Assembly (NCBI GenBank): GCA_037447655.1
Contig: JBBHKE010000026.1
Span: 301,297-365,296, forward strand
Length of the DNA: 64,000 nucleotides
Source of the DNA: Zygnema cylindricum
Lineage: Eukaryota; Streptophyta; Zygnematophyceae; Zygnematales; Zygnemataceae
Direction: 5' to 3'
The stretch's first letter is position 1, and each line of letters starts with the position of its first letter. The translations under genes and the position numbers were made by a program. Below are positions 1-9,787 of the stretch, piece after piece. The notes under the pieces are model-generated. The model did no database searches, was not told the origin of the DNA, and saw only the letters and a program-made list of their open reading frames with translations.

Positions 1-1679
1 CAAGATAGGTGTGGTCCCCCCAAATTGTCATCATTTCCAACCTAACATCTTCCTTGCACAAGCTTTTGTTACCTACTTACCAAAAATACCCTTAAAACCT
101 CTATATGTAGACAACTGAACATGGCCCTCAGCTTAGTCCTCCACATTTGGTTACATCCTTTGAAGCATTTTCGGGAAACTTTCCATTACTGTCGCATTTG
201 AATGTTTCCTTTATGTAACACTTTGGTACTGCGGATCGAGTAGAAAGCCGCTCACATACATAGGGCTAGGTGTCATGTCCCACCTAGCCATCCAAGATGT
301 CTTCAGCTCCTCCAAAATCTGCATGCCTTCGTAATTTCTTTCTCCTCCATCGCAAGACAACTTTCACGTGCTCCCACTCTATTCCACGAGTTCTAGGTAG
401 GGATGCTCGTGGCAAGTTTTGCCTATGCTTCAACATCAACTTCAATAGCAGCTTCAATAGCCTGTTACATGGCATCATTAATGGCGACTTCCTTGTAGAG
501 GCTCTTCAATGGCGGTTTCCCTATAGAGGAGGATAGTCCTAAAGAAATTCAAAATTCGCGCATTCAAATGGTGCAACGTCTCTTTTTGAAAAAATCTGTA
601 TAGTTTTCCTTTTAGCGAAAAACCATAGTTGTTGAAATCGCATGATTTTTTCAATTTTTCCGATTAAAACGTATCGTGACTTTTGAAAAAATCGCAAAAA
701 AACGGCTACACTAAATTGTAACTGTAAATTTACGGAAACTTATAAACAAATTACAGTAATTGTACATTTTTTACGGATATGTAGGAAATTCTAGGAAAAG
801 ATACGTCGTAGTTATTGGTACTTTCTGTTCAATGAACTTAACAAAAATATCACGGAAAATGTACATTATTTTATTGAAAATGTTTGGACATTTTCGAAAA
901 GAGACGTTGAACGTCACACTAATTTCGCGCGGTAAGTTTGATAATTTTTTGTGCGTCTTCTTTATTTTTTTTTAAAAGATGCCGCCATAGAATATTGAAA
1001 ATTTATGCTTGTTAGATAAGCAAATACAGACGAAATTTGATAAAAGTTTACCTTTGAGGACGTTTGAACCCGGGTTGTTAAATATGTGTTGTAGCCTATT
1101 TTAGACGTCTCCACTACCAGTTGATGAAAGAATTCCGATACCGACATGGAGTGTGATATGTATTTAAACATTTTTGTATTTTGGCGCTAATTTAACGTGA
1201 AAGACTTGGAAAACTGCGCTATATGTATAAGTTTTTTTTTTTTAATGTACGGAATAATATGGAAGGAAATTCATTAACGATTTTTAACGATTTGTTTAAA
1301 AGGTTCTTTGCGTTCGCTACGTATAATTCGTCTCGATTGGTACATACGCACTAATCCCCATGAACAACTATGGCGAAAACTAATCGAAATTTTTGAAAAG
1401 TATGAAATTAACAAATAACAGGTAAAAATCGGAAAAAGTAAAAATTCGCACGAATTCAACAACTGTTGCTACAAAACATTAACGCGCTACAGTAATGTAG
1501 TTTTGTTTTTGACCTTTTTAACGAAATAAGCCTTAACGCGCCGCCCATTTGTATAGTAAAACACTCATTCCAAGGGTGTCAGTGGCTCTTGTACAGTTTT
1601 AAACTGCATCTTCTCAATCAGTACTTATTTTTTTTAACCATATGCTTAATAACTACAATACAATTACACGTTTTTCTTA
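1..1679. other. intergenic sequence without a recognisable gene
   Basis: No ORF here has a recognisable domain or splice pattern. Two short stretches recur elsewhere: a segment with GACGTTGAACGTCAC near 903-917 matches one near 8925-8940, and the sequence around 1500-1560 (with the core CTTAACGCGCCG) resembles 8945-9010. They are probably pieces of an old dispersed repeat. Confidence 0.5.
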
Positions 1680-2183
1680 ATGTTGATAATATGGAAGCCC
1701 ATTGGAAATGTGTAATTCTGTGACCTCCATTGGTCCACAAAATGTTAGCTTATATGAAGCCTTTAGGATAATATTTAATAACGTCCATTCAAATTCAATG
1801 TCTTTTTGTTTTATTATATGTTAAATGAAGTATGTAAACTGTTTATATGTTTAAATACTGATCACACCCCATGTATGTAGCGCTTCATCAAGACTTAATG
1901 GATAAGGGGCACGGCTATGTCGTACGGCGGTCATCCCCTAGGACCTAGGATAAAATCCTGGTTTCGGAACATAACTTTTGCAAGGGGTTGTGCATCCTGC
2001 TCCCTTAGCTTGTCTCCTCGTCTACCTAAGGCACCCATGGTTGTGTGCCAGTCCTCAACTTGTCTCCTCGTTTGCCTAAAGCACCCATGGTTGTGTGCTT
2101 GTCCTCAGTGACTACGACAAGTATAAGGGCTGTAGTAAGACCATAGACTGACAAAAAGATAGAAGATAAAATACCTTTTTCAA
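1680..2183 (-). mobile_element. degenerate copia LTR copy (solo LTR-like)
   Basis: Read on the minus strand this begins TGTTGAAAAAGG and ends ATCAACA. It is collinear, with one large length difference of about 500 bp, with the 3' LTR of the plus-strand copia element at 15657-16684. Shared blocks include the stretch around CTTCATCAAGACTTAATGG and the stretch around CCTCAGTGACTACGACAAG. An internal tandem duplication of about 55 bp is visible at 2008-2103. No target-site duplication is evident at the ends, so this may be a truncated rather than a clean solo LTR. Confidence 0.6.
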
Positions 2184-3042
2184 CAAAATGATGTACAAGA
2201 GGAAACATATACATTTGAACGACCTCTCAATCTTGCATGAAATTATTGAAATGTTTTTACAAAAAAAGAAACGCTTAAAAATTTGGAACAAGTTTGCTTG
2301 CATAACAAGCAATAATTTCAAAGAGCGCCGCAACCGCAAACGGTAATTTGGACTTGTGTAATCAATCAATTGCACAATACATGGAGGAATAGAAGGTTAC
2401 TCTAACTTTCTCGCTATTGAGCTCCAATGTGAGAGCGCAAGTGAGCATTTACCTTAACCGCAAAATTGGATAATAATCGCAAAGTGTTACGTTAAACATA
2501 CACGCAAATTAAAAGACGACGTGATATGGATAAATTAACTCGCACGAAACGAAATAAACTTCGTACATGATAACAAAACGGACCCGCGTATTAATATCGA
2601 TGAAACTAAATGATAAAAACGAGCGTCTTCATGCGCGACCAAATTAAGCCAAAAAGTGCATGCGCGCAACACTTTTATTTTTATGTGGTTGCTGCAGTTT
2701 TGCTACCGTAAACCTTTGTCGGCCGTGTGAATTGTTGATTTTTTTATGACGGTCGACGTTCGCAAGCGCGACAATTTTTTAACCGGTTGTTACTATATTT
2801 CGCAAGTCAAAGTTGTTCATCGGATTGACCGTCAAATCTAAATCAACGGTCCGTAACTTGTACTAATCTGTACTTCAAATCTACAGTTTTTGACAAGCTG
2901 AGGGAACTACATGTGCGCAGCAGAAATTGTTACTGCAATTAGCAATTCCCATTATATATTATATTGTATTCTGATCCGCACATAGAGCGAGTCTACAAAA
3001 TAATGAACCACAACTGCATGTATCTTTAGTTTTTTACATTAA
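2184..3042. other. non-coding stretch
   Basis: No gene, RNA or clear transposon boundary seen. It is moderately CpG-containing with many lone TACG and CGAA words, like much of the intergenic DNA in this window. Confidence 0.4.
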
Positions 3043-3747
3043 GGGTCAAGTTCCATCAGTCGAAAAGTGGGGTAGTTTACAGAATCTGCGACTATGCGTA
3101 CCAAACGGTACCGCTTATTTTGTTTTTATACGCGAAACAACATTACAAAGAATCTTGCCAATACTCTCCGAAGGTCTTGGAGGTAATGCTGACTGTTGGA
3201 TGTTCAGCCACGAGGCGTTCACTTCATTTTTCTCTGTAGGTGCCAACGTACTTGTAGGAGGTGGGTTGGCAGATACAGAAAAAAATTAACCGTGACACGC
3301 TGGACGAATAAGCTACGTGTCACGATGTAAAACCAACGAAAATTAATGAAATTTGCACATGGTATGTTCTTTTAAAAATACAACTGAAAATTAAAAAAGT
3401 AATCTCGAAACGGTCCTTCGTCGCGCAATTTCTTTCGTCACACTATTTTCGACAAAGGATTTTCGTTATGTTCGAAAATAGGAACCCAAAAAAATGAGCC
3501 GGCGTAAAAGACTGGCGTATGGAAAAAGTTCAAATGTTCTGTCGTATTATGCGCAAGTGAAGATTTAAAGTGAAATTTGTTGGTGTGAAGATTCTTAAAG
3601 GATATTAAATATCCGGTCAAAACCCATTTGGTGCCCTCAATGTATAACAAGTGACTTACAGACTCTTCATGATGGAACATCGACTCAATTAACCCGGCCC
3701 ATAGAGTTGGCCGTACAATTACAGAAACGACTGATGGAACTTGACCC
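3043..3747. mobile_element. Harbinger-like MITE with perfect 20-bp terminal inverted repeats
   Basis: The left end at 3043-3062 (GGGTCAAGTTCCATCAGTCG) and the right end at 3728-3747 are perfect inverted repeats of 20 bp. They are flanked by a TAA direct duplication at 3040-3042 and 3748-3750. A 3-bp TWA target-site duplication and a GGG-initial inverted repeat are hallmarks of PIF/Harbinger elements. At 705 bp with no transposase ORF it would be non-autonomous. Confidence 0.85.
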
Positions 3748-3956
3748 TAAGTTGCCGAATGAACATTTTGCCTCAAAAATAAAAAGTGTATGAAGGAAAT
3801 TAATGGTAATGGGCTCTCTGGCGGTGCCTTTTTTTCGATTAGAAAGGGGTTTTTACTTTTAAGGGCAAAAAAAATGGAGCGGCTTTTTACCCGTTAGTAA
3901 CGGTTATACGGATTGAGCTGTTTTCACTCGTGGGAAGAGTTGAAAAAGGCGAAAGC

Positions 3957-4449
3957 TACACCGTGAATCGCTATTAGCGTACATGACGCTAATTGGGGTA
4001 CCCCTTTTTTTGGGGCAAATTCTCAAATAGAATAAAGTACGCTAAATGTTTTTGCACGTTATTTGAGGTACCCCGCTCAATACGGTTCATAACTGTAATT
4101 TAGTGTCCTTTTAAATAGTGTGGTGTACGGACTGCCATATCTGTACTATTCCGTACCTTTTACAACTTAAAATTACATAAAATATAATAATATATAATTG
4201 CGTAAATATTTTCCGGCATACACAGATGTCAAAAAAACGCGACGGCGTACGATTTGAACAATTTCGTACATATACATGTTTTAGTGTGGACATATTATGT
4301 GCCGAAAATTTTTACAAAGCAGTTTACAAATTAGAGTACATGATAAATTAGTATCATGGTGTACCCGAAAAAACACAATTTACCGTAAAGTACGCTAATT
4401 GTTTCATTACGCTATATTTTTTATTACGCTAAAAGCGATTCACGGTGTA
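3957..4449. mobile_element. terminal-inverted-repeat element with subterminal TACGCTAA repeats, abutting the assembly gap
   Basis: TACACCGTGAATCGCT at 3957-3972 is repeated inverted at 4434-4449, and the match continues imperfectly for about 25 bp (TTAGCGTA). Words of the type TACGCTAA or its complement recur inside both ends. If the terminal TA is the duplicated target, the element is Tc1/mariner-like (TA target), about 490 bp and non-autonomous. The right flank is lost in the run of Ns, so the duplication cannot be confirmed. Confidence 0.7.
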
Positions 4450-4459
4450 NNNNNNNNNN
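4450..4459. other. assembly gap (Ns)
   Basis: About ten undetermined bases lie directly at the right end of the inverted-repeat element. The true gap length may differ. Confidence 0.95.
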
Positions 4460-4963
4460 TAAAAAAAAATAAAGAAAAAAACACGTAGTTACCTTCAGTG
4501 ACTACAACAAGTATGGGAGCTAGAGAGCGAGGTGGAGGCAGGCTGTCCGTCCTTTTTCCTTTTATTAAAACATATTTAAACCTAGAAAATACTATAGAAA
4601 TCTATAGATTTCAACATCCCCAACCACACTAGCTACGATGTTGGGTCAATTCCCTTATTCCCCACTCTCCTTCCTCTCCCCTCGTTTCCTCCCACTCTCC
4701 TCCTTTCACCCTTCCCCTCGCCTTTTACCTCTACTAAACTTGAGTCGTGAATCAATTTCATAAATTTTGGAAGATTTTAGTATTTTGCTTACGTTTTCTT
4801 GTAAAGGATTTTCCACCTACAATAGATCTTTAGAATTTGATGCACAAAAAAAGAAATAAAAAAAAATTGTCCCAACACAATTATGGTCATTAGGCACCAT
4901 TTTCAATGAAAAATTATCCTAATTTAGAAACAACAATTGGCTTTGAGTAAAATTTAGTCTTAC
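4460..4963. other. short LTR fragment and intron-like pyrimidine tract
   Basis: 4485-4525 matches part of the LTR family seen at 1680-2183 and 15657-16684 (core TCAGTGACTACAACAAGTA). 4649-4735 is a C/T-rich tract like those that follow LRR exons in the other cassettes. With the LRR exon at 4964-5035 this looks like the downstream intron of a minus-strand LRR gene. Confidence 0.5.
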
Positions 4964-5035
4964 ATGTATATGAGTTTTGACAGTCGACCGATGGATGATG
5001 GAATGCTTCCACTCAACTGGTTGTAGTGTAGATAT
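4964..5035 (-). CDS. LRR exon (72 nt) of a second minus-strand LRR gene
   Basis: An AG acceptor and a GTAAGA donor flank exactly 72 nt. The reading frame gives a plant-type LRR with the core YNQLSGSIPSSIGRLSKL, entering with one base and leaving with two (phase 2), the same as the LRR exons at 53-57 kb. The intron that precedes it in the transcript (5036 upward) is related to those of the 53-57 kb cassettes. It lies 2.9 kb downstream of the signal-peptide exon at 7907-7997, so both may belong to one gene; no LRRNT exon was found between them. Confidence 0.8.
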
Positions 5036-5629
5036 CTGTACCACTCAACCCATCAAACCCCCCCTCGTTTATATTGTATTCTAGGTTCCTTTGACCGAAA
5101 AATAAAAAACTTGAATCAAGATGAGGATGATCTCTTGTCAAGCCAATGAAAAACCATGTTTATGCTGAATTTTCGATTGTAAATGGACTGGACACTCCCC
5201 CATCCCCCTCTTTTACAAACTGAAATGTATAACATGTTAGGTTCGCTGTGGAAATTATTCACGTCTAGCGTTATGTTTCCAGGTACAGTTTTGGTCTTGG
5301 TCTCAGTTCAATGTTTGGTTTCAGTTTGGCGTCGTGTGGATTGTTTTGTTTCGTCGTTCGTCCGTTGCGTGTTGTCCGGTAGGGTGTTTGTGCGACGTAC
5401 TTGTTACGTTCGTTTCAGTGCGCGTCATTCAGTTTCGGCACACACTGTCTGATTAGGCGCTCGTTCCCCTTCCTTTTGTCACGTCGTAATTTGCGGTTTT
5501 ACCAGTAAGTGATAGTGGTAGTTTTAGGTCGGTTAGGCAAAAGTATTTTAGTGAGGAGAGTTGTGTAGTTTGATATCAGAAAGAGAAGGAAGAAAATATG
5601 TTGTAAGAAAGGATCTCCAATTAAATATA

Positions 5630-5710
5630 TATCTTTGGTTGGAGAAATCTGTGGGCTCCTATCATGATCTGAATGCTTCCGCAATCATGAATGCTTCCGC
5701 ATGTGTACTG
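5630..5710 (-). pseudogene. decayed LRR exon
   Basis: On the minus strand a short open stretch reads CGSIHDCGSIQIMIG, keeping the GSI-x-x-x-IG spacing of the neighbouring LRR cassettes but with the core duplicated and no clean 72-nt exon. Probably a broken LRR cassette. The surrounding 5036-5850 sequence is otherwise intron-like and resembles 53.45-53.70 kb. Confidence 0.4.
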
Positions 5711-5849
5711 AAATAATGTGATGTTCTGTAAAGTTTTCAGCCGTGCTCCATTTCTATCATAACACAAGCGTATGTGACATGTTTCATCTTTGTCAACTAA
5801 AGTATATAATGAAATTTGAAAAATAAAATTTAATTTGTTGAATGTTAAG

Positions 5850-6750
5850 TAAATTGTGATGGTTTCCTCTTGAAGAAAACAACCTTTTACCGACCCGTCA
5901 ACACTCCCGCCCGCTTCCACCTCTCATAAACCTTTGTCCACTTTTGTCCATCATATTACAAAGCAAATAATACAAAAATTCCCAGTTTTTTGTTTAATTT
6001 TTGCATGGTTTTTTCAAATCAAGGGGACACATATGATAAACAATTCGCCTTTTTCCACTACCCCCTCCATTTTTACGACGAAAAACATAAAAAAACGAAA
6101 TAAATAGTCAAAATGAGCATTTCCAATATTTATTCATTGTCCATTTGCTCTGCTTTTCTTTTTCCCATATAATATGTAATACATCTTCTCTTTTACTGTT
6201 CACTTACAAGTATCCTAGTACTGTGAGGTTGCCAATCTCCGCTGCAATGCTCCCCCTCAGTCCTTTATTTCTTAAATCTCTGCATGCCCCTCCCATTTAT
6301 CGTCGGATGAAGTGTTTCTTCCTCCTCCCCCTTACATTATTTGTTAAACGACTCCCTTTATTCCTCACACGAACGCCACAACTTTAGACCACCCTGAATG
6401 GTCGTTGAATAACTTCATTCAATCATCACCATTTCCCCCAACCCACACCCACTCCCCCCTTACCCGCCCCCCTACCGTATTTACATTTATCTATACTCCC
6501 AACGAGTCCCTTTATTCCTCCTCCATAACCTGCAACACTGCACCCCCTTTCCATTGGTCGTTGATTCCTTCACTCCACTCCCCCTCGTAACCCCTCTCCC
6601 AATACACCTTTTCTAATCCACTAAGTCCTCAATTTCCACTCACTCTCACCGCCTCCCCTCCTCTCCCCCCTTCTCTGCCCCCACCTTCCCAAACCCCTCC
6701 CCTCCCGCCCCCACAGCCCTCAAGCCTCACCACGCCCAAGCCTCCCCCTG
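5850..6750. repeat. dispersed intron repeat plus pyrimidine tract (copy 1)
   Basis: The stretch starting near TCCTCTTGAAGAAAACAACC, with the following TTTGTCCA and TTTTTCAAATCAAGGGGA blocks, recurs near 49270-49960 and 57960-58750. The remainder (about 6240-6745) is C/T-rich, mostly CCCCTCC and CTCCC words. This places it in the LRR-cassette family rather than as independent coding sequence. Confidence 0.65.
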
Positions 6751-6756
6751 AAAGCG

Positions 6757-7655
6757 CATCGCAGCAGAGAATCCAGCCAGCCTGCGAGTACTAATTTAGT
6801 GCGGTTTTCAGTGCGAAATTTAGTGCGGATTCATCCCAGCATAGAATCCAACCAGCCTGCGAGTACTAATTCAGTGCGGTTTTCAGCGCAAAATTCAGTG
6901 CGGATTCATCGCAGCAGAGAATCCAGTCAGCCATAAGTACTAATTTAGTGCGATTTTTAGTGCGAAATTCAGTGCGAATTCATCGCACGAGAGAATCCAG
7001 TCAGCCTGCGAAGTGCGAATTCATCGGAGCAGAGAGTCTAGCCAGCCTGCGAGTACTAATTTAGTGCGGTTTTCAGTGTGAAATTCAGTGCGAATTCATC
7101 CCAGCAAAGAATCCTGTCAGCCTGCGAGTACTAATTTAGTGCGGTTTTCAGTGCGAATTTATCGCAGCAGAGAATCCAGTCAGCCTGCAAGTAATAATTT
7201 AGTGCGATTTTCAGTGCGAAATTCAGTGCGGATTCATCCCAGCAAAGAATCCTGTCATCCTGCGAGTACTAATTTAGTACGGTTTTCAGTGCGAATTCAT
7301 CGCAGCAGAGAGTCCAGCCAGCCTGCGAGTACTAATTTAGTGCGGTTTTCAGTGCGAAATTCAGTGCGAATTTATCGCAGCAGAGAATCCAGTCAGCCAT
7401 TAGTACTAATTAAGTGCGATTTTCAGTGCGAATTCATCGCAGCAGAGAGTCCAGCCAGCCTGCGAGCACTAATTCAGTGCGGTTTTCAGTGCGAAATTCC
7501 GTACGAATTCATCGTAGCAATTCAGTGCGGTTTTCAGTGCGAAATTCTGTGCGAATTCATCGTAGCAGAGAATCCATCCAGTCTGCGAGTACTAATTCAG
7601 TGCGGTTTTCAGTGCGAAATTCAGTGCGGATTCATCGCAGGAGAGAGTGCACGCA
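6757..7655. repeat. minisatellite, about 13-14 units, full unit 75 bp
   Basis: The unit runs from CATCGCAGCAGAGAATCC through GCCTGCGAGTACTAATT to AGTGCGGTTTTCAGTGCGAA. Starts are visible near 6757, 6832, 6907, 6980, 7022, 7097, 7158, 7234, 7298, 7372, 7434, 7509, 7557 and 7631. Most steps are 75, 63, 48 or 42 bp, and the short versions drop blocks such as a 12-bp AAATTCAGTGCG-type piece. Many length changes are multiples of three, which keeps one plus-strand frame open from 7088 past the end of the array. It lies in what I infer is the first intron of the minus-strand gene starting at 7997. Confidence 0.9.
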
Positions 7656-7699
7656 GCGATAATCACTCACACGTGAGTCACGCGACCGGAATTATCGCA

Positions 7700-8110
7700 T
7701 TTCAAATTTCCTCCGTCGCATTCGATCGCCGGGAAGCTCTCCTTGTTCTCGACGGCCCCCCTCACCGCCTCCAGCGCCGCCCCTGCAGCCGCCGCACCGA
7801 CAGAGGCCGCAAGGGACCAATCAGAGAGACCGCTCGCACGTGCGAAGGTACAGACGCGGAGAGCGAGCTGGGGGGGAAAGGGTGGGGAGAGAGGGGCGGA
7901 ACTTACGGTCTCGTGGATCCATGGTTTGTCCCCGGGTGAGTGCCACGTGGAAGACGAAAAGCAGCAAGGTAATCATTATGGACCGTACGGCCGCCATGGC
8001 TGCGCACTCGCCACGTCAGAAGGTTTTTTCGAAAAAAGACACGTGGCAGTTTCTTTTACTAATGGCGGTTTCGGTAGAGCGATTAGGGATTTGATTTTAG
8101 GAAACCATTT
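7700..8110 (-). promoter_or_regulatory. GC-rich island with promoter-type motifs upstream of the signal-peptide exon
   Basis: This is the most G+C- and CpG-rich stretch near the left end, in contrast to the AT-rich flanks. Just upstream of the minus-strand ATG at 7997 lie a G-box (CACGTG at 8040-8045) and an ACGT-core hexamer (CCACGTCA at 8011-8018), both known plant transcription-factor sites. I do not see an obvious TATA box. Promoter activity is inferred from position and composition. Confidence 0.5.
7907..7997 (-). CDS. first exon: signal peptide of a second modular secreted-protein gene
   Basis: On the minus strand an ATG in a good context (GCAGCCATGGCGG) opens 30 codons reading MAAVRSIMITLLLFVFHVAL, then TRGQ and a short tail. 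The layout is that of a secretory signal: basic start, 12-15 hydrophobic residues, then a small/polar cleavage region. The frame stops at a strong GTAAGT donor after one base of the next codon (phase 1). Phase 1 is the entry phase of the LRRNT_2 exon at 45 kb, so this exon type would splice cleanly onto such a module. Downstream on the same strand lies an LRR exon (4964-5035). I infer the 5' end of a paralogue of the 33-57 kb gene, mostly outside the window or degraded. Confidence 0.65.
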
Positions 8111-8119
8111 TTTTTTTTA

Positions 8120-8535
8120 ATGTACGGAGAAGATAAAAAGGTCGTAAGAAAAAGGGAAAAAAAAAAGGGGAAAAAGGGAAAAAGGGGAAAAAAAGGGAAA
8201 AAAGGGGAAAAAAGGGGGAAAAAGGAAAAATGGTGATACGAAGGGAAACAAGTGAAAAAATAAAGGGAAAAAGGGGGATAAAAAGGGGAAAATATTGGGA
8301 AAAATGGGGAAAGAAAGGAAAAAAGGGGAAAAAGGGGAAGAAGGGGAAGAAAAGGGGGAAAGGGAGAAAAAGTGAAAAAATGGGAGGGGGGAAGCGAGGA
8401 AAAGGGGGGAAAAGGGAGGGAAAGGGAAAAATTGGAAAGAATTAGAAAAAAGAGGGAGAAGTAGGGAAAAGATGAAATAGGGATGAAATAGAAGTAGGGA
8501 TAAAATGGGAGGGAAACAGGGAGAAACGAGAACTA
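8120..8535. repeat. long G/A simple-sequence tract
   Basis: About 400 bp made almost only of A and G on the plus strand (AAAAGGGG, GGGAAAAA and variants). The ORF through it encodes only Lys, Gly, Glu and Arg and is a by-product of composition. Such homopurine tracts can form triplex DNA; here it lies just upstream of the inferred promoter at 7998-8110. Confidence 0.9.
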
Positions 8536-9787
8536 AGTGAGAATTAGGAACGAATCAGGCGATCTTACTGATAGCATTTTTGTAAAATTCGTAAAATACG
8601 GTCCAGGTACATTTGTCGGTTTGTGCAATCCTGGTCACCTCGATTTCGTACGATACAATGATACCGGCCAATGTTATTTGTCGTTTTGTATGTTTTCCGT
8701 ACATGCATTTTGTTTCGACGTCAATCCAACGGTAAGGGACCAAACGTGAACAGTGACGTGTCGGTGTACTTATTTTTTGTCATTTGTGGAAGGATTGTAG
8801 TAAATCCTTTGGCAAATGCCCATTGTAACAGAATTATAGACGACGAAAAATAAATAAATAAATAAAAGAAAAATAAGAAAATAAAATATAATAAATAAAA
8901 TATAAAAATATTTTAATTATGACGTTGAACGTCACGTGCTGGTCTTTGTTTTTTTCGATATGAGCCTTGACGCGCCGACTAGCTGTACGGCATTCGAAGC
9001 TTTCCATTCCGGGCAAATGTGTTGCTTATTTTGTAGTGTTGTGTATCGGGGAAAAACTAGGGTTGTGTATCGGTAAGGATTTGCCGATAACCGATATGGG
9101 CATTTTTTCGAGTTGCCGATACTCGATATATTGGTACGATATATCGTTATTGATGTTATCGCCGATAATTAACCGATAATATCGGTTGTTTATCGGCGAT
9201 AACACCGATATCGTTAACTATCGGCGATAACTGTACGGACCGTACAGATAAACGTACGGCCAGTACACTATACAGTACGTGTTATATTGTAATTAAGTCG
9301 ACATTCCACTATGTTATTGAACCACTATGTTTAGTTAGTTCTTTCATGTTGATTAAGTCCTAAAACACTAAGTCTTAAGTATACCGCTTTAATTAGTGTT
9401 CATGTACTTGTTGTACCTTCTTTGTACGTAATGTTTTTACATAGAAATATTCCCACTAACTTTTGGAATCTTTCTAACGAGTTCTAATTCCTCTTCTAGA
9501 TATACCTAATATAGTTCCACTTATCGGATGTATCTACATTAGTTGTACTCCACTTTTGTATACTGCGTCTTACACGTTTGAGTTCAAGTATAAACCTCAA
9601 ACGTCTCACTGTCTTATTTATTCAATTAAAACATTGAACTTAAGTTCACCACAGTCTCATTTGTCCTTGCTATCTTTTCCCTTTTGTCCCCTTTATGTAC
9701 TTTGTACCCTTTCCTTTTCCTTTTCTTTAAATATTTATCTCGGTTATGGTCGCTAACTTATTACGTTATGGGGCCAAAGCTTTGGTC
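8536..9787. other. intergenic DNA and probable remnant 5' side of the plus-strand copia element
   Basis: No gene recognised. 8920-9010 resembles 900-930 and 1500-1560. The sequence before the gag start at 9788 should be the copia 5' LTR but has no visible match to the 3' LTR at 15657-16684. The bases just before gag (around 9766-9782, TTATGGGGCCAAAGC) are a plausible but imperfect primer-binding region. Confidence 0.4.
9065..9240. repeat. cluster of TATCG/CGATA inverted words
   Basis: I count about 17 occurrences of TATCG or its complement CGATA in roughly 170 bp, several as back-to-back palindromic arrangements such as TATCGGCGATA and CCGATATCG. Surrounding sequence does not show this density. 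It could be the subterminal region of a DNA transposon or a protein-binding array. Confidence 0.7.

Noticed and set aside
1893-1960. tRNA-derived SINE (B-box-like GGATAAAATCC)
   Set aside because: The same block lies inside the longer LTR family at 15657-16684 with LTR-type ends, so an LTR origin explains it better.
6757-7655. CRISPR-like array
   Set aside because: Units are contiguous without unique spacers, and the genome is eukaryotic.
7088-7939. 283-codon plus-strand ORF as a gene
   Set aside because: It is almost wholly minisatellite; the open frame follows from a 3n unit. I report it only as a repeat with a coding question.
8230-8445. Lys/Gly-rich small ORF
   Set aside because: Translation of the homopurine tract.
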